Source: Schlesneria paludicola DSM 18645
GTDB taxonomy: Bacteria; Planctomycetota; Planctomycetia; Planctomycetales; Planctomycetaceae
Assembly (NCBI GenBank): GCA_945862235.1
Contig: CAMAYU010000013.1
Location: 1 to 63,273 of the forward strand
Length of the DNA: 63,273 nucleotides
Direction: 5' to 3'
Under the pieces are notes generated by a model. That model was not told the DNA's origin. It made no database searches and was given only the letters and a program-made list of their open reading frames with translations. A program made the position numbers and the translations under genes. How positions within the stretch are numbered: the stretch's first letter is position 1; every line of letters starts with the position of its first letter. Of this stretch, positions 43,491-52,553 are shown piece after piece.

Positions 43491-44453
43491 ATGGCATCCA
43501 GACATCAAGCTGCCGTCCCGCCGCTGTTTTCCCGCCGTGATCTCTTCCGGTTGGTGAGCATGGTGACGTTGTTGACCTTGATCGGCATGACGATCTATCA
43601 GACTCGACAAGAGAAGCGGGAAGACGACGCTCCGCTGGCCACCAAGTCCGAAGAAGCGTTTGTTGAGACGTTGGTCACCGGCCCCAATGACACGCAGGCG
43701 TTTCAAGAGACGGAAGCGGCCGCACAATTTGAAGCGGTGTCCGACAAGACCCCGCTGGCTGCGGAAGAGATGTCCGCTTACTGGCGGTTGATGCGCTGGA
43801 GCATGACGCAGACGTTCGATGAGCTGTGGGAACGTGCTCACAAGGACCGCTATCTCACACATCTGGCTCAGGCACCGGAGAAGCACCGCGGCGAGTTGAT
43901 CGCGTTGAAGCTCAGTCTACGTCGCTCCGCCTCATTCGAGGCACCCAAGAATTCAGCGGGAGCCAAAACGGTCTACGAGGCTTGGGGCGTGACCGACGAG
44001 TCTCGCGGGAATTTCTATTGCCTCGTCTTCTATGACAAGCCGCCCGAGTTGCCGATTCATCCCGACGTTCACGAGGAAGCCCAGTTTGTCGGTTACTTCC
44101 ACAAGCTGCTGTCGTATCAAGACCCGATGGACAAGACCCGCTGGGCACCGTTGCTGATCGGACGAATCCGTTGGCGTGAGAATGCGGCGCGAGTGGCTTT
44201 GGTGCAAACGCGGCATGTGTGGTCGTACTGGCTCTGGGGTTCGTTGGCGGTCACCGTGATGGTTGCCGTGTGGACGAATCGTTACGTTGAGCGAGGACGT
44301 GCCTTGCTGACTCGGCCTCAAGAGGTCGATCACGCTTCAATCGAACACTGGCTCGATACGGGGCTGGTCGAGGACGAGACTCACACGAATGATGCGGTCT
44401 GGCCACCTGAGGACGACTCTCAGATGGATTCAGAAGATGCGTCGAAAACGTAA
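43491..44453 (+). CDS. Two-TM hypothetical protein of the Exb cluster
   Basis: A 320-residue protein of no recognised family. TM helices lie near residues 17-37 (LFRLVSMVTLLTLIGMTIY) and 243-263 (WSYWLWGSLAVTVMVAVW). Between them is a soluble domain with patterns such as EAWGVTDESRGNFYCLVFYDKPPELP and FVGYFHKLLSYQDP. The C-terminus is acidic. Start is uncertain: ATG 43491 fits a normal N-in anchor, ATG 43398 adds 31 residues and begins 2 bp after the exbD stop. Position suggests an accessory of the ExbBD complex. Confidence 0.7.
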   Translation: MASRHQAAVPPLFSRRDLFRLVSMVTLLTLIGMTIYQTRQEKREDDAPLATKSEEAFVETLVTGPNDTQAFQETEAAAQFEAVSDKTPLAAEEMSAYWRLMRWSMTQTFDELWERAHKDRYLTHLAQAPEKHRGELIALKLSLRRSASFEAPKNSAGAKTVYEAWGVTDESRGNFYCLVFYDKPPELPIHPDVHEEAQFVGYFHKLLSYQDPMDKTRWAPLLIGRIRWRENAARVALVQTRHVWSYWLWGSLAVTVMVAVWTNRYVERGRALLTRPQEVDHASIEHWLDTGLVEDETHTNDAVWPPEDDSQMDSEDASKT

Positions 44454-44532
44454 CCATTTTTTTTTGGCGATACAGTTCGAATTTTGCCATGCTGCCCGGA
44501 GTGGCTGCATTTTTTCCCGATGGGGGTCTGCT

Positions 44533-46158
44533 ATGAATTTCATGGAATTGTTGCGATCGATCATTCCCACACCCGCTGAATTCAAGGTCAGCTTTGCCAA
44601 CTGGGTGCAGGCTAACGCCAAGTTTTGGGGTGCCAGCCTCGGCGCACATGTGGTGATCTTGGCCATTCTGGGTGTAGCGATTGGCGCGCCTGCCGCAGGA
44701 AAGCTGCTGGAAGAAATCATCTTCATCGACTCCGAAGTGGACACCGCTGATGAGGTGGCACCGGTCGAGCACTTTGAGATTGGTGAGACTCCGGTCGAGC
44801 CATCGGTTCTCAATACGGAAGCACTGACCGAACCACCGGCCACAATGGAACAGGACGCTCAGTACAACGATGCCTCCGCCGAGTTCGTGGAAGCGGGTGG
44901 CGGTGTGTCGAGTGGCACGACGACCGTCGGTGGACTCGGAGTGAGTCTCGCCGCGCTGGGTGACGGTCCCGCGCTGATGGGAGCGTCTGGCTTGGAGGTC
45001 GGCAAGGGCGATGGTTCCAAGGGCGGATCGGGCGGTGCAGGTGAAGGCTTTGGCGGTCGTGGATCAGGCAGCCGCGAGAAAATGTTGGCCAGCGGCGGCG
45101 GCACGGCGGACACCGAGCGGGCCGTTCACGGCGCGATGAACTGGCTGGCGCGACATCAAAATCCCGATGGCAGTTGGGGCTGCGGTCCCAAGGGCTTTGC
45201 TCATCAGTGCAAAGATAAGAGTTGCACGAAGATCCTGTGGAAAGAGGCCAAAGAGTCGAAAGAGCCTGTCGCCGTTCCCCCAGAATACCCGATGGCCGCG
45301 ACCGCCTTCGGATTGCTCCCCTACTTCGCCGCCGGGCAGACTCACGAAACGGCGGGGACTCACAAGGCCGTCGTTAGTCGCGGGCTGAACTGGATGATGC
45401 GCAATCAAAATACCAAGACCGGGAAACTGGGGGACGGCACCATGTACGAGCATGGGCTGGCCACGATTGCGCTGTGTGAAGCCTATGGCTTGAGCAAAGA
45501 CCGTAAGTTGCAGCTTCCCGCTCAGGCCGCGATCGCGTTCATTGAAGACGCTCAGAATGACACGTCGGGGGGCTGGCACTATGGCGCCAATCCACCTTCG
45601 GTTGGTGATACATCCGTCGTCGGATGGCAGTTGATGGCACTGAAGAGCGGAGACATGGCTGGACTGAAGGTCAATCCGCAGACACTGGTGAAAGCCAAGC
45701 TCTTCCTCAAATCCGTGGCCAAAGGAAAATCGGGCGGGTTGTTTTCGTATTCACCGGAGCAAGGGCCAACGCCCACCATGTCGGCCGTCGGATTGCTCTG
45801 CAATCAATACGGCGGCATGAAACGCACCGAGCCAGCCATGATCGAAGGCCAAGCCTACGTGATGGCCAACCTCCCCGGAGCAGAGAGCAACCCGTACTTC
45901 TTCTATTACGCGACACAGGTGATGCACAATCTGCCCGGCAGCGAGTGGGATACTTGGAACCGTCACGCGCGGAAGTTCCTCATCAAGTCGCAAATCAAAT
46001 CGAAAGATTGCGATAACGGAAGCTGGAATTCCGTGGGGAAGGGTCACGTCGCGGGGCCGGTCATGATGACCAGCATTTGCTCACTGACCTTGGAGGTCTA
46101 CTACCGCTACCTGCCGCTCTACCAGATCGACGCCAAGAAGATGGATAAGAAGGAATGA
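44533..46158 (+). CDS. TonB-like anchor fused to terpenoid-cyclase-like toroid
   Basis: A 541-residue protein. ATG at 44533 with GGGGGTCT upstream. Residues 31-53 (KFWGASLGAHVVILAILGVAI) form a single TM with a buried His as in TonB N-termini. A linker follows (about 60-195), first Glu/Pro-rich, then Gly/Ser-rich (GDGSKGGSGGAGEGFGGRGSG). The C-terminal ~340 residues are an alpha/alpha toroid of the prenyltransferase/squalene-oxidase repeat kind: HQNPDGSWG (209-216), MRNQNTKTGKLGDGTMYEHGLATIALCEAYG, DTSGGWHYGA, KGKSGGLFSYSP and DCDNGSWNSVG. Cyclase acidic DxDD is not seen, so catalysis is doubtful. In the operon with exbB and two exbD, it occupies the place of TonB. Confidence 0.82.
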   Translation: MNFMELLRSIIPTPAEFKVSFANWVQANAKFWGASLGAHVVILAILGVAIGAPAAGKLLEEIIFIDSEVDTADEVAPVEHFEIGETPVEPSVLNTEALTEPPATMEQDAQYNDASAEFVEAGGGVSSGTTTVGGLGVSLAALGDGPALMGASGLEVGKGDGSKGGSGGAGEGFGGRGSGSREKMLASGGGTADTERAVHGAMNWLARHQNPDGSWGCGPKGFAHQCKDKSCTKILWKEAKESKEPVAVPPEYPMAATAFGLLPYFAAGQTHETAGTHKAVVSRGLNWMMRNQNTKTGKLGDGTMYEHGLATIALCEAYGLSKDRKLQLPAQAAIAFIEDAQNDTSGGWHYGANPPSVGDTSVVGWQLMALKSGDMAGLKVNPQTLVKAKLFLKSVAKGKSGGLFSYSPEQGPTPTMSAVGLLCNQYGGMKRTEPAMIEGQAYVMANLPGAESNPYFFYYATQVMHNLPGSEWDTWNRHARKFLIKSQIKSKDCDNGSWNSVGKGHVAGPVMMTSICSLTLEVYYRYLPLYQIDAKKMDKKE

Positions 46159-46168
46159 CGTGACCGCC

Positions 46169-46286
46169 AGAAGTAGCCTTCATCGCTCCGCGTGAAGTCA
46201 GCCGATTCACCAGCGACCCGGAAACACGGGAAACAACGTCACGCAGCGTTCGGCTATCTTCACGCGGAGCGATGAAGGCTACTTTT
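46169..46286. repeat. Dispersed repeat family A, copy 3
   Basis: A 118-bp unit bounded by AGAAGTAGCCTTCATCGCTC and GAGCGATGAAGGCTACTTTT, 10 bp after the toroid gene stop. Flanks match copy 2 on both sides (GACGTGACCG and GGCGGGCGCATCA). It shares the 46159-46466 gap with a terminator. Confidence 0.9.
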
Positions 46287-46329
46287 GGCGGGCGCATCAA
46301 GAATAGCTGGCGGTCAATGGACGCCTCCC

Positions 46330-46363
46330 AGCCCGCCCGGTTTCGGGTGGGCTGTTTTTGTTT
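46330..46363 (+). terminator. Intrinsic terminator after the Exb-toroid operon
   Basis: AGCCCGCCC, a short loop and GGGTGGGCT (one G-T type mismatch) followed by GTTTTTGTTT. It would end the operon before the TPR gene, or attenuate it. Confidence 0.75.
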
Positions 46364-46466
46364 CGCGACTTGCAGTTTTGATGAGGGCTTGATGAACTTC
46401 ACTGATCGCTTCGGCCACATCGTCGTCGTCCTTCTTCGGCGACTCACTTGCTCAAGGGCTGTCAGA

Positions 46467-49349
46467 ATGTTTGGGCGTCTCTCGCGACTCGGTTGGTGTT
46501 CAACGTGCCTCGTTTTGGGATTGCTCGCGGGGAGCAGTCGCGCCGAAGATCAGTACTTCGATTTCCTGCGCGGCTTGCAGGACGAAGGCTACGGCGAGCT
46601 GTCGATGCTGTACCTCGAGCAGATCAAAACACATCCCAGTTTGCCCGAGGAACTGAAGACGACGTTCGACCTAGAGATGGCCACGAGCCTGCGGATCGCG
46701 GCAGAAGAAACGCCCAACGCCGACTTGAAACAGAAGTATCTGGTCGATGCCCAGGTGCTGCTCGACAAGTTTTTGAAGGAGTTTGCGCGGCACGCTTCGG
46801 CGGGGAAGGCGCAGCTCACGTCGGGAGACATCTCGCTCTATCGCGCTCAGAACACACTGACACTCGCGCTGCGAGACAAGACGAAGCGTGATGCCTTGCT
46901 GGTGGACTGTCGCAAGCTGCTGGCCGATGCCCGGCCGAAGTACGACCAAGCCGTGGCCTTGTTCAAGGCGCAGATCGACGCTCCGCCTGCGGAAGGCAAG
47001 AAGGCAACGGGCAAGGTTGCGGAGCGGGAAGCTGCGGCATTGAACAGCCAGTGGCTCACCGCGCGACTCAAGATCGCGACCGTGGATTTCAATCTCGGTC
47101 TGACCTATGCCGACAAGGACCCTAAGCGCAAGGAGGCGTTCACGGCCGCAGCCAAGGGTTTCGATGCACTCTTTCAGGAGAATCGATACGGTCGCGTTGG
47201 TGTTTACGCCCACATGTGGGAGGGGAAATCGCGTGAGGAGATGGGCGATTACGTCACCGCCCTCGACATCTACGACGAAGTGATGTCGGCTCAACCCGAG
47301 AAGGCGTCCGCGAACATGGCGCAGTGGATGGCGATGTTTCACGAGGTCAATCGCTACCGCCTGATGTTGCTCGGTCGCACGAAGAACATCGAGAAGCTCA
47401 TCGACGACGCCACGATCTGGATGGCCGAGAACCAAAATCAAAAGCGGTCAAATGGTTACCAGGGGATCGCGTTGGAATTGGCGAAGGCTCACCTCGAATT
47501 CGCGAAGACTGCGGAGAAGACTGGCGCCGCCAAGTCCACTGCGGAAGCGAAGCGACTGCTTGCGGCGATCGTGGAAATTCGGAGCGAGTTCCAGAAAGAA
47601 GCGATCCTCGTCAAACGTTTGAGCAGCGGTGGTGAGGAAGCCCCGCTGAACACGTTTGACGAAGCGATCGCCATCGGTGACGCTGCGACCAAAGCGGCCG
47701 GTGATTCCCAGACTCCCGCCGACGCGAAGACCAACTGGCAGCAAGCGGAAACGGCGTTTCTCCGCGCGATCGAGCTGAGTGCCGATGTCAAAGACAAGAA
47801 CCGCGTCCTCGCCGCGCGATTCACGCTCGCCTACACCCAACTGATGACTTCCAAGTCCGCCGCCAGTTACGACACGGCGATCGCTCTCGCCAAAGAACCG
47901 GGCTATGCGAAGGCACCGGCTGCTGCGGCACTCGCGGTGAACGCGTCGATGTCACTTTACGGCCAAACGAAGGAGAAGGCCGCACTCGACAAGATCAACG
48001 AGGCGACCGAATTGCTCCTCAAACAGTTCCCTCAGCACGCAGAAGCCGATGACGCGCGTATTGCCCGCGGCAAGCTGAAGCTCATTCAGGGAGATGCCAA
48101 CGGGGCGATCGAGATCTTCAAGAGTGTCAACCCGATTTCGGATCGTTATCCCGTCGCGCTGCAACTCGCCGGAGCCACGCACTGGTCGCTGTATGTGGAC
48201 GGCAAGCGGCGCGGTGACAAGACCACGGCCCCGCAGCGTGCGACGGCAGTCGATCTGCTGCAAAAGAGTCTCGAAGGCTTTAAGAAGAGCACGGGAGCGG
48301 CCAACGTCGCTGCGTTTCAAGAGACGCAGTTGCTGCTGGCCGAGATGCACTTGGAGCAGAACGACGCCGCAGCCGCGCTCCCGCTGCTGCAACCGTTGGT
48401 GGACAATCTCAAAAGCAAATCGTTGGCCACTCTGGACCGCTCGTCGCTCCGCATTCTGGTCTCTGCGCTCCGGACGTATGCCGAGCTGAACCAGTCACCG
48501 CAAGCGATCGAAGTCGGCCAACTGCTGATGACTGCGGGAGACGACGTACCGGTGGTCAATGGTGTGTTGATCGAGTTCGGCAAGATTGTCCGCGCCAATT
48601 GGAAGAAGTCCCACAACGAGCTACTGACGGCGGAACAGAGTCAGGAAGAGGGCCGCATCAACAACGCGAAGCTGGCCGAAACAGCGGCCCGCGAATCGGC
48701 AACCAAAGTGTTGGAGCAACTCGCCGCCCGCAAGCAGATTGACCTCAGCGGACTCGTGTTTCAGGCGGAGTCGAGCCAAGACCTCGGTCTGAACGACAAG
48801 GCGCGCGAACAGTTCCAAGCGATCCTCGATCGAGCTGCCGCAGACCCGGCCTTCGCCAAAGTGGCCGCGAAAGCGACGACTCGCATTCGGTCGCAACTCA
48901 TCGCACTGCTTCGCTCGGACGGCAAATTTGAAGAGGCCCTCGCACAGGTTGAGGCGTTGCTGAAGGATCAGCCCAACGCGCTTGAGCCACTCTTGGAAAA
49001 GGGGAACATCCTCCAAACGCTGGCCGAGAAAGATCCCAATCGCTACGACGAAGCCGTGCAGTGGTGGACACGCATCCGCCTGAAACTGGCCAGCGCGCCG
49101 GGCAAGAAGCCGGCGGAGTATTACGAAGTGATCTACAACTGCGCGGTCTGCCTACACGCTCAGAAGAAGCCCGACCTGAGCCTGCAAGCGGCGCAGTTGC
49201 TCAACAGCACGCTGGCCCTCAGCCCCGACTTGGACAGCCCGGATCGCGTCGAGGAGTACAAGGCTCTGATCAAGCAACTCCCCACGCCACCCAAGCCCGC
49301 TCCAGCCCCAGCGGCAGCACCCAAAGCCAAGCCCAAGGGAAAGAAGTAG
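46467..49349 (+). CDS. Large secreted TPR-like protein
   Basis: A 960-residue helical repeat protein. ATG 46467 (MFGRLSRLGWCSTCLVLGLLAGSSRAED) gives a good signal peptide and has AAGGG 8 bases upstream; ATG 46392 (GAGGG upstream) is also possible but adds 25 residues before the signal. The whole protein is alpha-helical with irregular TPR-like units, e.g. AADNEYDEAVQWWTRIR-type segments and FEEALAQVEALLKDQPNALEPLLEKG near the end. The C-terminus is a Pro/Ala/Lys tail (KPAPAPAAAPKAKPKGKK). It follows the toroid operon after a terminator; a periplasmic scaffold for the same system is a fair guess. Confidence 0.78.
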   Translation: MFGRLSRLGWCSTCLVLGLLAGSSRAEDQYFDFLRGLQDEGYGELSMLYLEQIKTHPSLPEELKTTFDLEMATSLRIAAEETPNADLKQKYLVDAQVLLDKFLKEFARHASAGKAQLTSGDISLYRAQNTLTLALRDKTKRDALLVDCRKLLADARPKYDQAVALFKAQIDAPPAEGKKATGKVAEREAAALNSQWLTARLKIATVDFNLGLTYADKDPKRKEAFTAAAKGFDALFQENRYGRVGVYAHMWEGKSREEMGDYVTALDIYDEVMSAQPEKASANMAQWMAMFHEVNRYRLMLLGRTKNIEKLIDDATIWMAENQNQKRSNGYQGIALELAKAHLEFAKTAEKTGAAKSTAEAKRLLAAIVEIRSEFQKEAILVKRLSSGGEEAPLNTFDEAIAIGDAATKAAGDSQTPADAKTNWQQAETAFLRAIELSADVKDKNRVLAARFTLAYTQLMTSKSAASYDTAIALAKEPGYAKAPAAAALAVNASMSLYGQTKEKAALDKINEATELLLKQFPQHAEADDARIARGKLKLIQGDANGAIEIFKSVNPISDRYPVALQLAGATHWSLYVDGKRRGDKTTAPQRATAVDLLQKSLEGFKKSTGAANVAAFQETQLLLAEMHLEQNDAAAALPLLQPLVDNLKSKSLATLDRSSLRILVSALRTYAELNQSPQAIEVGQLLMTAGDDVPVVNGVLIEFGKIVRANWKKSHNELLTAEQSQEEGRINNAKLAETAARESATKVLEQLAARKQIDLSGLVFQAESSQDLGLNDKAREQFQAILDRAAADPAFAKVAAKATTRIRSQLIALLRSDGKFEEALAQVEALLKDQPNALEPLLEKGNILQTLAEKDPNRYDEAVQWWTRIRLKLASAPGKKPAEYYEVIYNCAVCLHAQKKPDLSLQAAQLLNSTLALSPDLDSPDRVEEYKALIKQLPTPPKPAPAPAAAPKAKPKGKK

Positions 49350-49503
49350 CGGGCAATGCCGATGGCCTGCCACTCCACTGAGGGGTTTGCTTGCGCGGCG
49401 ACCCATAACCCTTGAGGCGTTGATTGGGATGTTTTAGGCGAGCCGCAGACCAGTACTCCTGGGCCTCTGAATCCTGTCGTAGGTCGCGCCTTTTCGTGTT
49501 CAA

Positions 49504-49539
49504 ACAGTAGCCTTCATCGCTCCGCGTGAAGGCTACTGT
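49504..49539. repeat. Shortened copy of repeat family A
   Basis: ACAGTAGCCTTCA, 10 bases and TGAAGGCTACTGT: a 13-bp perfect hairpin made from the two arms of family A with the middle removed. Confidence 0.85.
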
Positions 49540-49554
49540 GGCCGCAGCTACGCC

Positions 49555-49653
49555 GCGTCTTTTCACCGCATCGGCAACGCCCCGAGCGTTGATGGGGAAC
49601 AGACTCGAAGGTCGCTGGAAGCGCGGGGCGTTGCCCACGCGGTGAAAAGACGC
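49555..49653. repeat. Dispersed repeat family B, copy 2
   Basis: GCGTCTTTTCACCGCATCGG on the left and GTTGCCCACGCGGTGAAAAG on the right; 99 bp. Related to 12921-13004. Ends 19 bp from the kinase stop. Confidence 0.85.
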
Positions 49654-49671
49654 AACAGGGCATCACAAAGC

Positions 49672-50889
49672 CTAGAACGTCGGCCGACCGGACATTGTGG
49701 CCTTGAATCGCGCGTCCGAGACGAACGAGAGAAACTCTTGGAACTCGGGTTCGTACTCGGTGATGTCGTCCGTCTGGCGGGTGTTCAACCAGACGAGGAA
49801 CTCGCGGTTGACCGGGTCAACTTCGGGAACCGGCTTCGGTGCGACGATTTCGGCCAACGCCTGACACAACTCATCGGCCGACTCGAAACGGTCTTCCGGT
49901 TGCTTGGCCAATAGCCTTGAGACGATGTTCTGAACGGCTTCGGGGATGTCTTGGTCAAAGTCGAACAGTGGCTGAGCGGTTGCGCGCGCATGACGCAACA
50001 TCTGTCGCACAGGGTTCCTGTCCGGGAAGGGAACCTGGCCCGTCAGGCAGCGATACAGGGTGCAGCCGAGACTGTAGAGGTCGCTGGCGGCGTTGGCGGA
50101 TTGCGGGGCCTCAACCTGCTCGGCTGACAAGTAGTCGTAATGCCCGACCCTCACGCTGACGAAATCGTCGTCAGTCAAGCTGGTTGCCGAAGCACCTGCC
50201 TCGCCGTCCATCTCATCCACAAACGACAGGGCATCTCGCGCGCCCCCGAACTCCATGATCTTCAATATGCCTTGAGCCGTGATCCACAAGTTCGCGGGAC
50301 GAATGTCGCAGTGAACGATTCCTTCCGCATGAAGGTAGGCCAAGCCCTGCGCGGCTTGGTGAATCAATTGGCAGGCGGAGGAATACGGCAGCCGACCGTT
50401 GCGAGCCAACCGCTGCTCCAGCGACTCGCCATAGAGTTCTTCCATCGCAATGAAGGGAATCTGCCCGACTTTGCCGACCTGGTACGTTTTCACGACGTGC
50501 CGGTGATCGGCTAAAAGTCCGATTCGTGCTTCGCGCCCGAAGCGTGCCAGCCGCTTCTCATCGTGACTGATTGCGGCGGGGAATATCTTCAAGCAGACGG
50601 GCTGGCCATGTTCCACATGTTCCGCGTGGAAGAGGTCTCCCAAGCGGCCCGTGGTAAGTCGGAAGCTCAAACGATAAGGCCCCAGCATGTACGGGCCGGG
50701 GATGCCCGCCTGCAGTGCGGCAGCTTGAAAGTCGGTGAGTTCGTGCTGATCAACGAGCCATTGCGCGAACCCGGCACCATCGTCGTCCGAGCCTCCGCGC
50801 GCGAGCCACGCCTGCCGCCGATCCTGCATTTGGTCCGCAATCAAGAGTTGGCCGTCCACCGCCAGCTTGCCAATCTGTTCGCTATTCAT
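49672..50889 (-). CDS. Protein kinase-like protein with altered active-site residues
   Basis: A 405-residue kinase-fold protein; ATG 50889 (MNSEQIGKLAV). The first ~65 residues (WLVDQHELTDFQAAALQAG) are the short helical extension typical of planctomycete Ser/Thr kinases. The fold has K101 (VCLKIF) and E120; but the Gly loop is degenerate (LTTGRLGDLF), the catalytic loop reads HCDIRPAN (193-200, Asp195 and Asn200 kept, Lys replaced by R197, non-RD), and the DFG motif is EFG (213-215). It may be weakly active or a pseudokinase. No C-terminal TM or sensor domain: it ends soon after the C-lobe. No phosphatase nearby. Confidence 0.85.
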   Translation of the reverse strand: MNSEQIGKLAVDGQLLIADQMQDRRQAWLARGGSDDDGAGFAQWLVDQHELTDFQAAALQAGIPGPYMLGPYRLSFRLTTGRLGDLFHAEHVEHGQPVCLKIFPAAISHDEKRLARFGREARIGLLADHRHVVKTYQVGKVGQIPFIAMEELYGESLEQRLARNGRLPYSSACQLIHQAAQGLAYLHAEGIVHCDIRPANLWITAQGILKIMEFGGARDALSFVDEMDGEAGASATSLTDDDFVSVRVGHYDYLSAEQVEAPQSANAASDLYSLGCTLYRCLTGQVPFPDRNPVRQMLRHARATAQPLFDFDQDIPEAVQNIVSRLLAKQPEDRFESADELCQALAEIVAPKPVPEVDPVNREFLVWLNTRQTDDITEYEPEFQEFLSFVSDARFKATMSGRPTF

Positions 50890-51160
50890 CGCCTTGGTCC
50901 CGTGAGGCCGTTGATGTTCGTATTCGATTCCGGTTACTAGGCTACTCATCAATTGCGACTCCGTCGATCATCGGCGACCGGCACTTAGGGCCTTTTGCGG
51001 AGTGAAAGGCGACAAACAGCGGAGTCATTCTTGGACGAGTTCTTAGGCAACACCCAGTAAAAGATTTACCGATCGAAGCCTGCCTCGCAAGCGAAGAAGA
51101 ACGGTTCACTTGCGCGGCAGGTTCTGATGAGCGCGGGTACGATATCTTGCTTGGCTTGCC

Positions 51161-52387
51161 TTACGGTCGCGGGATGCGACCCGAGACCAAGTGGTAGCCC
51201 TTGGCTTCCACCGAGTTGATGTGGATGAACCACATCGGCATTCGTTCGACGAACCAGTTGGGGGTCTTCGTAACGACCTGCACGAGGCCGCCCGGCTTCA
51301 AGGCACGATAGGCCGTGTCGAGGAACAGTTCCGCGATGGCATAGCCCGAGAAGTACGGTGGGTTGGCCAGCACGAGATCGAAGTCGTGCGTGGAGGCTGT
51401 TGCTCCTTCGCAGTCCAGCACGGCGGTGATACCCGGCGCGTTGTTGATCTCCGCGTTGTGCTGAGTGCATTGAACCGCACGCGGGTTGGAATCGAGCGCC
51501 ATGACCGTCACGTTCTCGGCGCGAAAGGCCGCCGCGAGACTGACGGTTCCCGCACCGCAGCCCATGTCGAGTACTTTCATCTTCGGCTTGATCTCCATCG
51601 CGTTGATGAGCGTCCTCGCCCCGAGATCAATGCGGCGGTGCGAGAAGACACTCGGGCGGCTGAGAACCTTGATGAGTCGCCCCTGGTCGCGGAAGGCGAA
51701 CTCTGCGTCATAGTTCTTCACCTTCTTTAATGGCTCGGTTTTGGTCGCGAGGTACAGCGTGCCAATCTTTTTGAACGGCCGTCGCGTCACCTTCGGGAAC
51801 AGATTCTGAAGCTGCTCGTGCAGCCATTGGTCTTCGTCGTTGTCGGTCGAGGCGATCATGCGTCCGCCGATGGCCAGCCGCTGGAAGCCCTGCTGCATCA
51901 GATCGCGCGTCAGTTCCGCGTCGCCCCCTTTGCGGAAGACGAACGCGACGAGGTCTTGCTCACCCTCGGGCAAGTCGGGCTTGCAAAGCAACCGCAAATT
52001 CTCGACCGGCCCCTGATCGAAGACTTGGAACTCGGTCTGGTTCTTCTGGTAGAGGTCGAAGAAACAGCAGGCGACTTTGGAGTCGGGCCGTTCGCGCGCG
52101 TAGGTCTCGGCAAACTGACCACGACCGGCCGTCGTACAGACAACGCGGGCTGCTTCGAGTTCGGGGATCGCGTCGATCAGGAGTTGCTCGTGCGGACGAA
52201 CGGGGAGCGCGGTGGATGCCTCTTCGTCGTCATACGACTCCTCCTCGGAGTCATCGTCGTCGAGTCCCTCTTCATCGAGATCGTCTTCATCCAGATCATC
52301 GTCGTCCAGGTCGTCCCCTTCGAGAACCTCGTCATCGAGGTCGTCGTCAAGTTGGTCATCGTCACGAGAGTTTTTAGGGCGAGGCAC
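51161..52387 (-). CDS. RsmC/RlmG-like methyltransferase with acidic tail
   Basis: A 408-residue SAM-dependent methyltransferase of the two-domain RsmC/RlmG kind, which methylate guanine N2 in rRNA. Residues 9-57 are almost all Asp/Glu (tail of DD/DE repeats). An N-terminal half-domain (about 60-240) is the degenerate Rossmann copy; the C-terminal domain has motif I LDMGCGAG (273-280) and catalytic NPPY (342-345, LANPPYFSG). Which base is modified cannot be read off. The acidic N-tail is not part of the family and may mediate protein binding or solubility. The second methyltransferase gene lies 166 bp upstream on the same strand, beyond repeat F copy 2. Confidence 0.87.
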   Translation of the reverse strand: MPRPKNSRDDDQLDDDLDDEVLEGDDLDDDDLDEDDLDEEGLDDDDSEEESYDDEEASTALPVRPHEQLLIDAIPELEAARVVCTTAGRGQFAETYARERPDSKVACCFFDLYQKNQTEFQVFDQGPVENLRLLCKPDLPEGEQDLVAFVFRKGGDAELTRDLMQQGFQRLAIGGRMIASTDNDEDQWLHEQLQNLFPKVTRRPFKKIGTLYLATKTEPLKKVKNYDAEFAFRDQGRLIKVLSRPSVFSHRRIDLGARTLINAMEIKPKMKVLDMGCGAGTVSLAAAFRAENVTVMALDSNPRAVQCTQHNAEINNAPGITAVLDCEGATASTHDFDLVLANPPYFSGYAIAELFLDTAYRALKPGGLVQVVTKTPNWFVERMPMWFIHINSVEAKGYHLVSGRIPRP

Positions 52388-52446
52388 GCGTTGGGCTTTC
52401 TGATTTCGAGCGTCAGCTCACGTCTTCGTTTTCGTTCAAACTTCTC

Positions 52447-52527
52447 TAAGCGGGGTGGCGTCAGCCCCCTGACTCTTCATGCAGGGCTGACGCCCAAGAG
52501 CCAGGGGGCTGACGCCGCCCCGCTCAG
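52447..52527. repeat. Dispersed repeat family F, copy 2
   Basis: AAGCGGGGTGGCGTCAGCCC then CCTGACTCTTCATGCAGGG and GGGGGCTGACGCCGCCCCGC. A long near-perfect interrupted palindrome between the two methyltransferase genes. Confidence 0.88.
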
Positions 52528-52553
52528 AAGGACATTCGAGGCTAACGTCCACA

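Larger units (their letters stand above)
49350..49671. other. Convergent intergenic region with repeats A and B
   Basis: 322 bases between the TPR gene and the convergent kinase gene. It contains the small A-type hairpin (49504-49539) and the B copy (49555-49653). No gene supported. Confidence 0.5.

Noticed and set aside
52212..52403. A poly-serine frame
   Set aside because: It is the complement of the acidic tail of the methyltransferase gene; repeats of GAC/GAT read as Ser on the other strand.
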